Source: Onchocerca volvulus (taxonomy: Eukaryota > Nematoda > Chromadorea > Rhabditida > Onchocercidae). From it: a stretch of 64,000 bases of DNA. Position 1 is the first letter of the stretch. Each line of letters begins with the position of its first letter. A model generated the notes under the pieces. The model saw only the letters and a program-made list of their open reading frames with translations. It was not told where the DNA came from and searched no databases. The stretch is from assembly GCA_000499405.2 (NCBI GenBank), contig HG738138.1, positions 21,648,824 through 21,712,823 on the forward strand, written 5' to 3'. Shown piece by piece: positions 13,168-25,497 of this stretch. The translations under genes and the position numbers were made by a program.

Positions 13168-16100
13168 TCAAATATTTTCTAGTACCATTTTCTTGTGAAC
13201 TTCTGTATGCTCCACAACCTAAAAAACATAATCGCAACAAATATCTGTAGGTCGATAATATATGAAAAATGAACATTTCTACATATTCAAACAGCCTAAG
13301 AAATGATACATGCCAACGGTCTCGATCTCAGAATATTTCTAAATATCCAAGGCACCTAAGAGATGATGTAAGAAAATAAGCGAAACTGTACTGGCTTCAA
13401 GTCACATTTTAATAGCTTCAAAGTTGCATTGAAAACTTAAGACCTTATCATCTTGGTGAATAAAAAAAAAAAAAAAATGGTATTTCACATTTTTCGACAT
13501 CGGGAGTTTGCAGGAAACTTTGAACTGGAATTAGCGTTTACTCCAATTCAAAATGTAATAAAACAAGGGGCTGATATAATGTTATCTTTTGGTCAAGAAA
13601 GTGGGTAAATCTCAACTGACGAGTGATAGAAATTAAATTTTTAAGAGCAATCACCTGCAGTAAATTCTGCAAAAACAAAAATTACAAGGAATTTATATAA
13701 ATTTGAAATTTAAAAATTACATCGCAGAACTCATCAAACGAAATTTTGCCATCGCCATCTTTATCATGAAATAATATGGTTTTATCAACTATTTGTTGCA
13801 GTTGGTTATCTTTTAAATTGTTTCCCACCATCATTTTTAAAACCTGAAACTTAAAATAATTTACTAATTGAGAATACAATGACTAAAAATTTCAAAATAA
13901 CATTATCTTTCACATCAATCAATCTAATCATATCTTGAGGAAAATTACGAACAATGTCTCCTTTCACAGCTTCCACAGCTTCTTTCGCTATTTTCCTTTC
14001 AATAAAAGGGAAACAATAATGAAGAATTAGATTTATGAAAGATAAGTTTCAAATCTTCATTTTCTTTCACGGCAATACACTATTATTACATGCTTATATT
14101 ATCAGACTATATTGACAAATAGTTAAATCTATATTTCAGTCAGCAGCAAGTACATCACAGGATACTCGAAAAAATCCAACACAGAAAATAATAAATAAAC
14201 ACTTATAACAAGATGGAAATGAAGTCTCGAAAAGTCAATTACGTTATAAAGAAGAAGCAAGGAAAAGGAGAGATTCTCATAAGAAATCAACGAACATGCG
14301 GATGCAAAGCATATTTAAAGTGGCAATGTTTTTTAAATTTTCATCTTGCTACATTAACTGCTACCAGCAAGACTAACTTGAAAAAGCTCCCCATTCGAGA
14401 TATATCCATCCCGATCCATATCATATATACGAAATGCAACTGCAAATAAATATGATTTCGTATTACAGTGTTGAAAATAATTCCAGAAATTAAAGGAATG
14501 TTCCAATTGTCTTCTAGAATTTCTAATACATCTTCTTTCTAATCTATCTTTCAAAACTCAAAATTATAATTTCTGACTTAATTCAATAATTATTCTTTAC
14601 TGATATTTGTAAAAATTTTCTCTTACATTTTCTGTACCCTATATTCGTTTTTGCATTTCGCTATACAGCGAGAAAATATGTTTTTGATACAAATACTGAT
14701 TTTTATAGGAGTATTAATCTAAAGCATAACTCTCTTTTATTCGATACTCCTAAATTGCTGAATTGAATTTGTACCAGTTCATTACTGCAGCTTGAAATTT
14801 CCGTAAAAAATTACAAAATTCGTAATTTCCTATTAATTTCTTTTCAGCCATTGAAAAAAACCTCAAACTGCAGCTGTGGAAATTTATGTAGAGTACGACC
14901 GCCAATCGATCTTTTTAAAAGAAGCTAAATTTAGAGTACGACCGCCAATCGATCTTTTTAAAAGAAGCTAAATTTACAAACTACTGTATTTTATAGGAAT
15001 TCGTATAACTGTATGCAAATACACCGACCTTGAGAAGAAAAGTTTGTTGGGTTTCAGTACCTCTTATTTCATAAAATACAAAAAGAAAAACTACTCATTA
15101 TAACAAAACTTACACTTGAGCTTTACTGTTTTGTCACCTTTAACACTAAACTGTGATATTCCCTGAATGAATTCTGAAAATAACGTACTCTGTTATGTTT
15201 GTGTTTTAAAAAATAAGGAAAATCTAAGAAACTAATTCAATTTTGGAACGATATAAATCCAATAATTTTACATGAAAAATAAGCGTTAAACCTCTGAAAT
15301 CAACTTCTCCATCACCATCTTCGTCGAATATATCAATAACTCTTTGGACCAATGGATTCTGTTGTAATTCTGGTAATGACATAAATTCGTCAACACTCAA
15401 ACTTCCCGAACCATCCAAATCCAATTTTTTAAAGCGTCGTGCTAGGCGCCGCAATTCATATGCATCAACTGGAAATAGGATTAAAAAAATTTTTTGAAAA
15501 ACTTCTTAAGTAATAAATTGTGTCGCTTTAAAACGAGTCATATATTGGTCTTCTACTAAATCTAATCTATATAACTCACAGTGATATAAAAAGGAAAGCT
15601 AAACGAAATGGAAAGTTATTAACAGTAAGCTGAAAACTGATAATATAAACAAGCTTGCTGGATAGAACAAATTAAATGATACGAATCACGCTAAATACGG
15701 TGATTGCTTGGATTTAAGGTAAAAACAATTGATATTTTAGCTTTCATCTTTTTCAGAAAATTCATATATATATATATATATATCACGTACCGCAAGTAGC
15801 ATTTCAAAGATAACTACCTTTATGATTCTTGCGTTTTGATGATGACTCCTCATGTGAGTTTCTATCACTCAAGGCTATGAATGATTAAGGTAATTTATTA
15901 ACATACTGTTGAAAAGCAAACTAGTTCAGAATAGAACATGGCTATTACGTAATACTTTGATCAATTTCTATTATTTGTTTGAATTAATGAATAAAGCCGA
16001 ATAGCTATGCAGTTCAGAGAAAATAAATGATTAGCTTTATAATTTTGTATCAAATAAGTGCCAGCAAACATATAAATGCAGAAACTTGCGATTAAATTTC

Positions 16101-16592
16101 AAGAATCAAAAAAAAAAAAAAAAAAAAACTACTTGAGTTGATGAAAAAAAAAGGCAAACTTACAGTTACTGCACATTTCCATCGGCAAGGATGCCTCATT
16201 TCCCTGAAATATAATGCCATTAATTTCAAGCTATCGCTAAAAGATTTGTTAAAATTGCCAATCTGAATAAACAGAGAGATATTCTCAAAAACAGTAAATA
16301 TTCCTTAAGAAACAATATAGATTAAAAAGTTTCTGAACAGAGATGCAAGTTATGCTTCATTCCTCAAAAACTTCCTGTGAGTTATAAACCTTCTACAAAT
16401 GAATTTAATCACACGATTCACATATGCTCGGAAACGGGAAATAATCCACCAAAAGAAAGTAGTCAGAACTTTTGCTATTTGTATAGTTTGACAGTAGATC
16501 TGCATAGAAAAATTGCACACTAATGGCTTCTAAAACATATCATTTTTATTTCTATCTTTAAATCAAATTTAACATTTGAGAAAACTAACCAT
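13168..16592 (-). CDS. cnb-1: calcineurin regulatory subunit B, 171 aa
   Basis: Ca2+-binding regulatory subunit of the Ser/Thr phosphatase calcineurin. Exons: 16592-16590 (ATG only, tentative), 16203-16164, 15468-15292, 15173-15114, 14439-14378, 13843-13721, 13218-13168; phases agree and give 171 codons plus TGA. The Gly after Met begins [13 protein letters not shown], the N-myristoylation end of the family. Four EF-hands are intact: [24 protein letters not shown] (across a junction), [24 protein letters not shown]. The catalytic-subunit binding stretch [12 protein letters not shown] is present. The end [16 protein letters not shown] has the nematode form. The one-codon first exon was chosen because exon 2 begins exactly with GGA after an acceptor and ATG/GTTAGT at 16590 is the nearest suitable donor; the start is the only doubtful part. 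Confidence 0.93.
14889..14975. repeat. 43 bp tandem duplication, two copies
   Basis: The unit beginning TAGAGTACGACCGCCAATCG at 14889 is repeated exactly from 14932. It lies in the cnb-1 intron between exons 15114 and 14439. The identity of the copies suggests a recent duplication. Confidence 0.9.
15765..15783. repeat. AT dinucleotide microsatellite
   Basis: Run of about nine AT repeats in the cnb-1 intron between exons 16164 and 15468. Confidence 0.85.
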
Positions 16593-19500
16593 TGTTATTC
16601 GGAAAAAGATGATGAGAATAATTATGAAGGCGAATATGAAAAGGAAAAATACTGACTATTGTATGCTTTTTTTTTGTCCAATCCTAAATAAAACATTCTT
16701 TAGACATGACATTCATAAAACTCAAAAAATGATATAATTATACATGTACAGGTAGATGAATTAGGAGAAGAAGATAGTGAAAGTTAATTGTATAAATCAA
16801 GCAAATTGATATCTTTGATGAACTTTATAGCAATCAGTTTATATACAAATGCTATCAGAGGTCAAATCCACCACTCTCGTCTCCTGCCATAAACAAAAAA
16901 GATGAAGTTGAAAAACGCGGCACGGCAGTAAGATGAATCGGTTGGTTTTCTCAGTGAGGAGAGGAAGTTGACACTGCCAGGATGGCACATTCACTCCTCT
17001 TGTAAACGCAACATTTCAAGATTGAGGCGAGGAAGAGATAACAATGTGAGGAATTTCACAAGTCCATTTTATTTCAAATTAACATAGAGAAGACCACTTT
17101 ACGTCTGTTTACAGTAACAATACGGGGCATTTACTTGTCAGTTCGATTCTAATATCATGGCATCTGAATCGTATAAAAACAGTCCGATCTTTTCAAATCG
17201 CTGTCCCATCATGAAAGAGGCAATAACAATCTTTTCTTTACAATCAAACTTCTATAAGGCTTGTCTGGTACATCCATAATTCAATTTTAGCATCGCGGAC
17301 TGCAACAGGGGGATCTTCTACAAATTCATACAAATAAACAAAGCCGTGGAGCAAACACACAAACACACACCTATTCATATGAGAATATCTCAAGATAACA
17401 GAAAAACAATTGAAAAAGAGATCTGGCTGTTGATGGAGGAATAAGAGGAAGAAATTTGAATTGAGATACTATGGAATCAACGAGAATTCGATGGAGAGAG
17501 GAAGGGAGGAACTAGTAGGATGAAGAAATGAATGGTCAGAAAGTGTAAGGTATGCTAGGCCAAGCGGAGGGGATGCTGGGCCAGGCGGGGAGAAAGTGCA
17601 CAGATAAGTTTCCCAATGGAGTCGATAAGATGCTGATGAACAGCAGAAGTGCACAAACGGCAGCGGTCCTCAATTCATTTAATTTAGCACATATACATAC
17701 GCTAATCGTATACCGTTTCCAACCTGGCACTATAATCATTTCGGATAACTCAAAGCTCTTATTTTGAAGTATTTGCCACCTGAAGTGCAAAATTGTCAAT
17801 AATCTCTTGAATAGGCTTCTTTCCTGAATAGGCTTGAATAGGCTCCTTTTCCGACACATGCAGTCTCACTTACGATACCCAAGAAGCGTTATCAATAAAG
17901 AAATCTCTGAAAATTTGATGAGACAAATAAAGTTTCCTATTATATATATATAAACATTAAAAAAAAAAAAAAAAGTGGTGTGATTGCTGTCAAATGAAGC
18001 GAAATGATAATGCTGGCAAAGGGAAGGGAATGGGAAATCGGTCCGAAAAACATGGCCAAACAAATAATATAAATTGAATTGCTCAGACTGGGCTTTCTTG
18101 CTTGATTGAAATTATCATTCGTTTAGAATCTTTTTCATATTATATTTCCTCAAATTCTAGTCATATTATCAAGATTATTTGATATCTATTTTAAAAACTT
18201 CCGAAAGATAAATATACATTTCAGAAAAATATTCTAAAAAGAGTTTTCAAATTATTGAAATTTCAACTAAATAAAACAATAAGGTAAAAGAATGAAAATC
18301 TGAAAGTGAATTCACAATGTTGGTGGTAATTTCCTGATAGATAAAAGGCTTAAAATGCGGAATTTTTGAAAGAATCAGTCTCATACACGTGATATCTCAG
18401 ACTGAGGCTTTAATGTCTTAATGGCGAAATTGAAATGAAGCTAATACAACTAATGAATTTTACATAATTCAGTGTTGAAAAATGGCGAATCTTGCAGATA
18501 GGAATGAATGCTTGGGCAGCATAACTTATAAGATTAAATTTTTAGACAGGTTTTGAATGTTATATTTCAAGTTCTAAATCGCTTGTATCTTTTTCATCCA
18601 TAAATCATCAATTATCACTTTTCTTCATTTTTATCGTTTTATCAACTTCATTGATCACTGTATTTAGAGCAATTTTTCAATTTGTTTGCATCTGCTGTGC
18701 AAAATTTTTCGTTTGGGATGTTAATACAAACCAAAATCAGAAAAACTTGCAAGCATTAGAAAATGAGCTCTAAGGCTAAAAAATTGATTCAAATGTTTTG
18801 ATCAATTTTTATTGTTAGTTGAGTAATTTGCAGTAAAAGATTACACTTATCAACTCTTCAACATAAATTTTTTAAATAACAAAAATTATTTAAGATATTT
18901 AGATCATTTTTTTTAAAGGCTTGTTGGGATAATTTTGTCGTTTGAAATATGCTATACATTTATATTGACAATGAATAGACTCTCTGACATTTCCGCTTCA
19001 CGATAATAATTCAAATTTTCATAAAATTTTGCCTCGTCTTCGTTTAATTAGTTTGAAAATTTTTTCACTTGAGAAAAAAAAAGAAGCATTGATTAACTGT
19101 TCGTGCACTTTTCGAATGGGACTATTTTAAAGTGCAATATTTACAATCCCCTACTTATATATTTCATTCAGAGTATGCAAAGAACCATCAGAAAATTTTG
19201 AAATAATTTAATTGGTGATCTATTTTCCCAACACAAACTTGAAAAAGCATTATGTATCAAAGTGACATACATTGTTGAGTAAAATAAAAGTAATGATACC
19301 AAGTATCATCGTATAGTTTCAAAAATACCGATCAGTCTGTTTTAGAATTGAATAGTTATTGGTGATATATTTCATTTATGTCATTCATTGTATCCTCTAG
19401 TAATATGCTATATTTTATGTTGCAAATGGAAATTAAAATTTAAATGTTTCATTCATAAATTTTCTACAAGTATAATTGTAAAATCAATCCACTAATTTAA

Positions 19501-20642
19501 TATTGATTTAATAGTTTAAAGTTCAAAATTTTTTACATTTCAGTTTTATGCAGATATTTTATTCTGAATAAATATTCCCGAAAAGATGGAGAATGGAAAA
19601 TTTGCCTTAAAATTCTAATGAAGCTATTTAGTCTATCAAGAAAATGATATTTTTGACGAGATATTGACTATTTTTTTAGATTTTTCTTAATTTCAATTGC
19701 ACTGAAAGCATCGTAGAATTCTTGCAATGTTCATATTGAAATTCTTAATATCACACGAAAAAAAAAATGCAAAATTAAGAATGAAATGTTTAGTACAAAT
19801 TATTTCTCATTCATCATCTGAATTTTTTTATTTCAATATTTCATTCCGATTCATTGCAAACTGATATTTTCAAAATAAAGACCTTTAAATTATGAAGACC
19901 ATTCGAAAGACTTCTCAAAGAGTACGAAAATGTCATAAAATAAATTAAATTAAAAAAATAAGTTCCATTTTGTTTAAGTAGACAATGTGCTGATTTAATT
20001 CCATTCATTTTTTACTTATTTTAGTTTTGATATTTCAACTTCTCGATACGAGCATGAATCAAATTGAGATAGTCGTGAGTTTTTAATTATTCCATCTTCT
20101 TAGTTTGAAAGATTTTATTTCAAGCGATTAAAATTAGACCCAATGGAGAAAATCCGAGAACGGTTTCCAGAAATTTCTGTGTCGTAAAATGCAGTTAATA
20201 TTTCAAATGGAGATCGAATTCAAATATTTAAATGGGAAAATGTTTTCTGATTTTGATCCGATTAATTTAAAGTCAAATAGTGTATGCAAAATTAGATATC
20301 TTCGAGCCACAGATTATTATACATTATTCGATTTGTATCTTATAAAAATCCTACCAGTTTTTCTACATTTATTACCAATTTCTTTCTTGCATTATCTTCC
20401 TATTAGCCTGAAAGATTTTAAATAAGACTGCAAAGCTTCATAAAACTCATCACGTAACATGTTTGTTGTAGTTCGAATTTGGATCAGTTGTAGTTGAAAA
20501 CATCACTTAGCTTCTTTCTAAACTATTGATGACTAATCACTCTTTTTTTGGTAATTTTTCTTTTATACCTGTTATTATGAAAAAAGAAATCACAAGTTTA
20601 TGTTTCTTAATATCAACTATCTTAAAAATTTGACCGAAAAAA
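16593..20642. other. intergenic, cnb-1 promoter side
   Basis: About 4 kb without a supportable gene. The part at 16860-17660 is less AT-rich and contains purine-rich and GC-rich blocks; it is the likely promoter and 5' region of cnb-1. It includes an imperfect repeat of about 20 bp at 17550-17592 (ATGCTAGGCCAAGCGGAGGGG, then ATGCTGGGCCAGGCGGGGAG) and three copies of GAATAGGCT at 17810-17842. From 17900 to 20640 the sequence is uniformly AT-rich. Confidence 0.55.
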
Positions 20643-20864
20643 TTACTGCTCTTTCTTACTAAACTTTTCCATTATATAATCTGTAACTTTATGCCTAAGA
20701 GTTTGTCCTTTAACTAATTTTTGAAACTGCCTCGCTGATCTTAACTGCTTCATTATTTCATCAAACGGTATATTCTTATTGACATATTGATTCTTAGCAA
20801 CATTCAAAATATCATTCTGAGTCAACGATATTTTATGTCCTGTACTAAACTTCATAAATAACAT
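20643..20864 (-). CDS. small unidentified protein, 73 aa
   Basis: Open frame from ATG 20864 to TAA 20643. It begins [20 protein letters not shown] and continues with a basic, helix-prone sequence ([20 protein letters not shown] and [16 protein letters not shown]) ending KKEQ. The mixed charge pattern and low repeat content look like real protein, unlike nearby chance ORFs. An AG acceptor after an A/T-rich stretch lies about 15 nt upstream of the ATG, so this could be a trans-spliced single-exon gene, or the last exon of a longer gene, since the frame stays open back to the acceptor. A short Met-Lys-rich start would suit a mitochondrial protein, but no family is recognised. Confidence 0.45.
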   Translation of the reverse strand: MLFMKFSTGHKISLTQNDILNVAKNQYVNKNIPFDEIMKQLRSARQFQKLVKGQTLRHKVTDYIMEKFSKKEQ

Positions 20865-22837
20865 CGCAAACTTTTTTTTCTAATTTAAAAAAATTCAAAG
20901 ATAACTGTTAAATACGCAAGCTTTTCTTTGCAAAGGCAGTAAAATAATGAAGATACTTTTAACAAAAAGATTTATGACCAGTAAATGATAACGTTCTACA
21001 GTAAATTACCAAGCAAAATTTTAATCTTCAAACAAACGATACCGATTATAAGGTAGCGAATATGCTCAGATGGAGTGATATTAACAATAACAGATGTAGA
21101 TAATATTTAAAGCAATATGATACACCGTTGATATGCGTAGTAATTTTACAGAGCAATAACACTATAATGATGATGATGATATGAGGAATTGTTAATTTTA
21201 GTGGCCCAAGATATCACCATAGTTTTATTGTTATCAGCATTTTCGAAGGTATTGTCATGAGAACACGTCTCTCATCTTCATCAACAGATCTGCCTAAGAT
21301 TTTTATTTTATTTTCTTTTGTTTTTTTGATTTAATTTATACATGATGAAAAACTAATCACGTGGATTTTCAAAAACCAATAAATTAAATTTTTGATCAAA
21401 GTACAATAAAAAAACAATTAAATTGAAAAATAGTAAAATTAATGTAAAGATGACATAAGAAATAAAAAATTAATGAAATCAGAGACGATGGAATTATAAG
21501 GAATTTCAAAAAATGAATAATCCAACTGCCATTATTTAATAATTGCAGCTGGATTATTACAAGCGTCCATTTTATCTCAATATTATTTAGTTAAGGAATC
21601 ACAAACACTCAAAAATCCAAAAATTCCTATGCACTAAATACTTGAAAATTTAAAAAATCTGAAGTCCAGCATATTGGATTCATCAGCAAAACAGTTTCAT
21701 TGTACATCTTTTAAGAAAAATAAAATATTTTTCGTCAGCGAGGTGCAAATCAAACAAAAAAAGGAGCACTAAGACGAATCATAAGTTTACGAAATAAATT
21801 CAAAAAAACATAAATTCTATGCTTGTTCTGCTTATTCATTCAAGCAGCACTCTTATTCAGGATTCAAATAAATCTATTAAAATACGCTTGAGTAAATAAA
21901 AGTTAAATAACTGCCTTGCTTTTTCTCCTTCCTTTTCTTTTCTGGATTTCAGAGTTATAATACAACCCGCATGGCAATAACAGATCAGGCAATTTTATAA
22001 TAATGGGCACACATTGGAGCACTTGCTAATACTTAACTTTTATTTGCTAAAATTACATCTATCTCACAGAAAGTTGGCAAACTCTTGTGTTTTTTTTTTG
22101 AGTTATTTTGTCTTTGAAAATTTTTAAATAACGAAAAGGAAAAAAACAGCTTCAAAAAAAGAAGACTACAAGCTTCTCTATGAAAGATACAATTGGTGCA
22201 TGAGTATCAATAAATTAGACTTCAATGAGTGCATCATTGCATGGAATACTTAAATTTGGATCAAAAAATAATTAAAAATCAAAGCAGAAAATAAGAAATT
22301 CATTTTCATTCTAAACAATCCAAGCTGATCACATTGAAAACCCTGCTTCATCACTGTTGTGCCATTAATTGTTATTCACTCGATATTTACTTAATTTAAT
22401 TGATAAGCAGCTAAAAAATTCAGATTAAATTAAAATTAGTTTTGAACACCTGGTAGTAATAATTATTATAGTGATTAGACTAGAAGCCAGCAAAGAAGCG
22501 ACTTTTAGCAAGCTCTCAATAATAATTAATAATAGCTACACAGCTAGACAAATTTAAAAATATAGATACTTTAAAAGTATGGCTATTTCAAGTCAAAAAT
22601 CACGATTTTATTTTTATAACAACAGATCACAGAACATTTTCGAGGAAAGACCGAATTAGAATAATAATAATTCAACAAAATGAGAATGTGTCTTGAGTTG
22701 AGGATAAAATCAATTAAGAGACAATGAAAATGAATTTTAAACAAAATCATTAAAAATAAACAGAATGGTTGAATATTGTAAGTTCGTTTTTCTGCCTTAT
22801 AAATTATCTTACTTGAAGCATGCAATCCAGAATCAGT
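20865..22837. other. intergenic, AT-rich
   Basis: AT-rich DNA containing the 3' flank of the glycosyltransferase gene. A TGATGATGATGATATGA-type stretch occurs near 21165-21185. A short minus-strand open stretch near 21210-21310 follows an acceptor-like sequence but could not be joined to anything. Nothing else was supported. Confidence 0.5.
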
Positions 22838-25497
22838 TTATTTGTACGAAGAAAGCCTGGGATGGCATCCTAACGATGCTTCTCGATAATCCAAAATTGT
22901 TTTCAAAATTTCGTGATCTTCGAGTTGCAAAACAGCGAGAATATCACGGCATTTTTTCAGTGAAAATTCATACAAATATCCAACAGTATTTAGACATACT
23001 CGGCGCACATCCATGAGTTCTGCGAATATTCCCGTGATCAGCATGTCATCAATATGAACATAAGATAAAGGCTTTTCGAGAGCCATTAGGAGGCGTTTTG
23101 CCGTTGCAGGCGAAAATAACCATGCACCACCAGCCAAATAGGTCGGATAGGTCACTGATGCATAAATCAGCGAACTCAAAGCCCTGAATTGGTAATTAAT
23201 TTAGAAATTATCCACGAAAAAAGTTCGATTGCTTTAAAAGCCAAACAAGTATCTAAAATTATGAACAATTAATCGAAATACCAGCAGTTTGTTAAAATTC
23301 GGTCCGAACTCTCTATATCATTAAGTAAATTTCTCAAATCAGTATTATTTAAGAATCTTTCTTAAATATCAAGGCAATAAATTTAGTCAGCTTAGCTGAG
23401 CCGTAAAAAATATACCATTTACTGCTGTCTTCGCGGCGTGCTTTTGCACCTTTCCAACATCTTCCATATACGGCTATCAAATTGGTATTTAATTTCGAGG
23501 TATACGAAGCAATTTCATCCGGAAAAGCCACTATATCTGGATCACCCTATAATGCATTTTACAATCTATTGTCTTTATTTCAACGGTAAGTTTTATACTA
23601 CAGATAACCATAGTAGTTAAGAGCAGTGTTACAAATTATCGGATCAAATAATGCCAAATTGATTATAAGCGTAGAACTTTAAAGCGACCAATTACAGAAG
23701 GAATGCAAATATAAATTTAACCACAATCACGATAAGACTTTAATTAAGAATTTCTTTACTACAAAAAAAAAATAATTGAAAATGTCTTTATTAGATTTCT
23801 TTCATTATTATAAAAAAAAGTTTGTTGGCCGCAGAGCACCGAGTCAAATGTTGCCGCATTTTAAATTTCGGCAATATTGCTATTAATGATTGTATTAATA
23901 TTACACCAAAAATTTAAAATAAGAAAATGCTCTGCAAAATTACCTGCATAAAAAATCGAGGTTTCTGGCAATTTCGAACTATCCAACTTAAAATGTTTAA
24001 TGACTTCAGTGTCATGTTATTATATGTATCAACCATATCAAAAACGATCAGATCGTCGTATCTATTAGCTTCCAACTCTATCAATTTATGTACTTCACCT
24101 ACTTTTTCAACACCCAATACAAATATCTGAAAAATGTATATTATTTACGAAGATTAAGAAGCACAGATTAGTAATAAGTCCAAAATATTTAAAGTTGCAT
24201 AAATTTTACTAACTAAGGAATGTTTCAGAGATCCAGCCCATGTTGAACGAATGATACTCCTCCACCTCGTATTTCTTGGATGAGTACGAATAATATAAAA
24301 AACAGGTACATTAGGACACTGTTGGAAACTAGGACTCAGTAATATCCTAGAGTCCGTAAAATTATACATTATTGCTTTGGTTGCTTCATACGCTAAAAAT
24401 TAAGATGAACGACTAATTATATGGTTTTGAGAATCCTTCATGTCACAATAATTTTTCAATCGTAGGAATTAAGAATACTAAACCAAAATTCTATAAATCT
24501 GAAAATTCGAATCCCAAAAAGGAACGTTGTGATTATCCTGAATTTGAAATTTCAACAGATCAAAAATACGAATTAAATAAAATCGTTCCAATATGTTATT
24601 TCTCGAAATACGAAATCGATAACCTCGCTTGGCATTAAAAGAAAAATTTATATATGTATGCAATATCATGATGGAAGAACAGAAAATGATGACCATACAG
24701 CAAACATTTATGATTTGTGGGCGCTTCAAAATTGCTCGTTTCAACCGCCTGTAAATAATCAGTTAAATCAAATTTAAATTAATTATTTAAAAACCTTTGT
24801 TCAAAATTGCAAAATAAATAATTTGAAGTACAGTAACAAACGAATAATAACATATGTAAAAAAGCAAAATAAATAAAAAGTTCAGGCATGTTTAGATAAC
24901 ATAATGAATGTTAAATAGCATTTGTATTGCTTAGGCTTCCTGTCTTGTCCGTTTTAATTACACATCCTAATTCAGGAACAAAATGATGAAAAGAAATAAA
25001 GAATTGGACAATGCAGAGTTAACTGAAATTTAATCTACTTAATCTTATTTCAATATGCTACAGTATATGTAAAAAAAAAAAAAGAAAAATAGAAAATTCG
25101 CTTGAAAGAGAGCAATCACGATATAGCCAATATAATTGTGACAAATCAAATACTTAACAGGTAAGCTTCAATTTTAATTTTATAAGTCCGCATTACGAAT
25201 CGTTTCTAATACACTGATATTTGACTATATCCGAAGTGCACAATCAAAAGATATAATGATGACATGATAATAATGTTGTGCATAAATTTATTTATAAAGA
25301 CTGGATAAACTAAAAAGATTTCATGAAGCAAATCATGCTTTTAAAATTAAATTAAAAAATTTCCAAAATTTTTCGAAAAATACAAAGAATTGAATTTTGG
25401 TTCCAATTCTAAAATAATTTATAAGCAATCAATCATGTAAAACTCACCGAAATTCCTTGTAATATTTCATAATAAATGATATACTATACTCAACCAT
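22838..25497 (-). CDS. beta-1,3-galactosyltransferase-like enzyme (family GT31), 337 aa
   Basis: Golgi type II membrane glycosyltransferase adding a beta-1,3-linked sugar from a UDP-sugar. Exons: 25497-25448, 24748-24624, 24392-24214, 24126-23944, 23546-23416, 23183-22838; all phases agree. A short basic cytoplasmic tail (RRLKRAILKRP) is followed by one transmembrane helix at about residues 29-49. Family motifs in order: IRTHPRNTRWRSIIRSTW, FVLG, RYDDLIVFDMVDTYNNMTLK, the metal-binding DxD as DPD (residues 181-183, in QGDPDIVAFP), YPTYLAGGAW, and VHIDDMLITG in place of the usual EDV motif. The length is normal for the family. A strong acceptor (TTTTTTGCAG) lies just upstream; starting at the internal ATG 25470 would give 328 aa. 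The acceptor sugar cannot be told from sequence, and DPD/IDD are departures from the common DDD/EDV. Confidence 0.88.

Noticed and set aside
20189..20425. Plus-strand 78 codon frame
   Set aside because: It is rich in Leu/Ile/Phe from AT-rich DNA and has no motif, splice context or conserved feature.
21210..21310. Minus-strand stretch reading RSVDEDERRVLMTIPSK after an acceptor-like site
   Set aside because: It stops soon after and neither end can be joined in phase to a neighbouring exon.
24541..24580. TTCGAATCCC-like word reminiscent of a tRNA T-arm
   Set aside because: No acceptor or anticodon stems could be folded around it, and it lies in a glycosyltransferase intron. No tRNA gene was recognised anywhere in the window.
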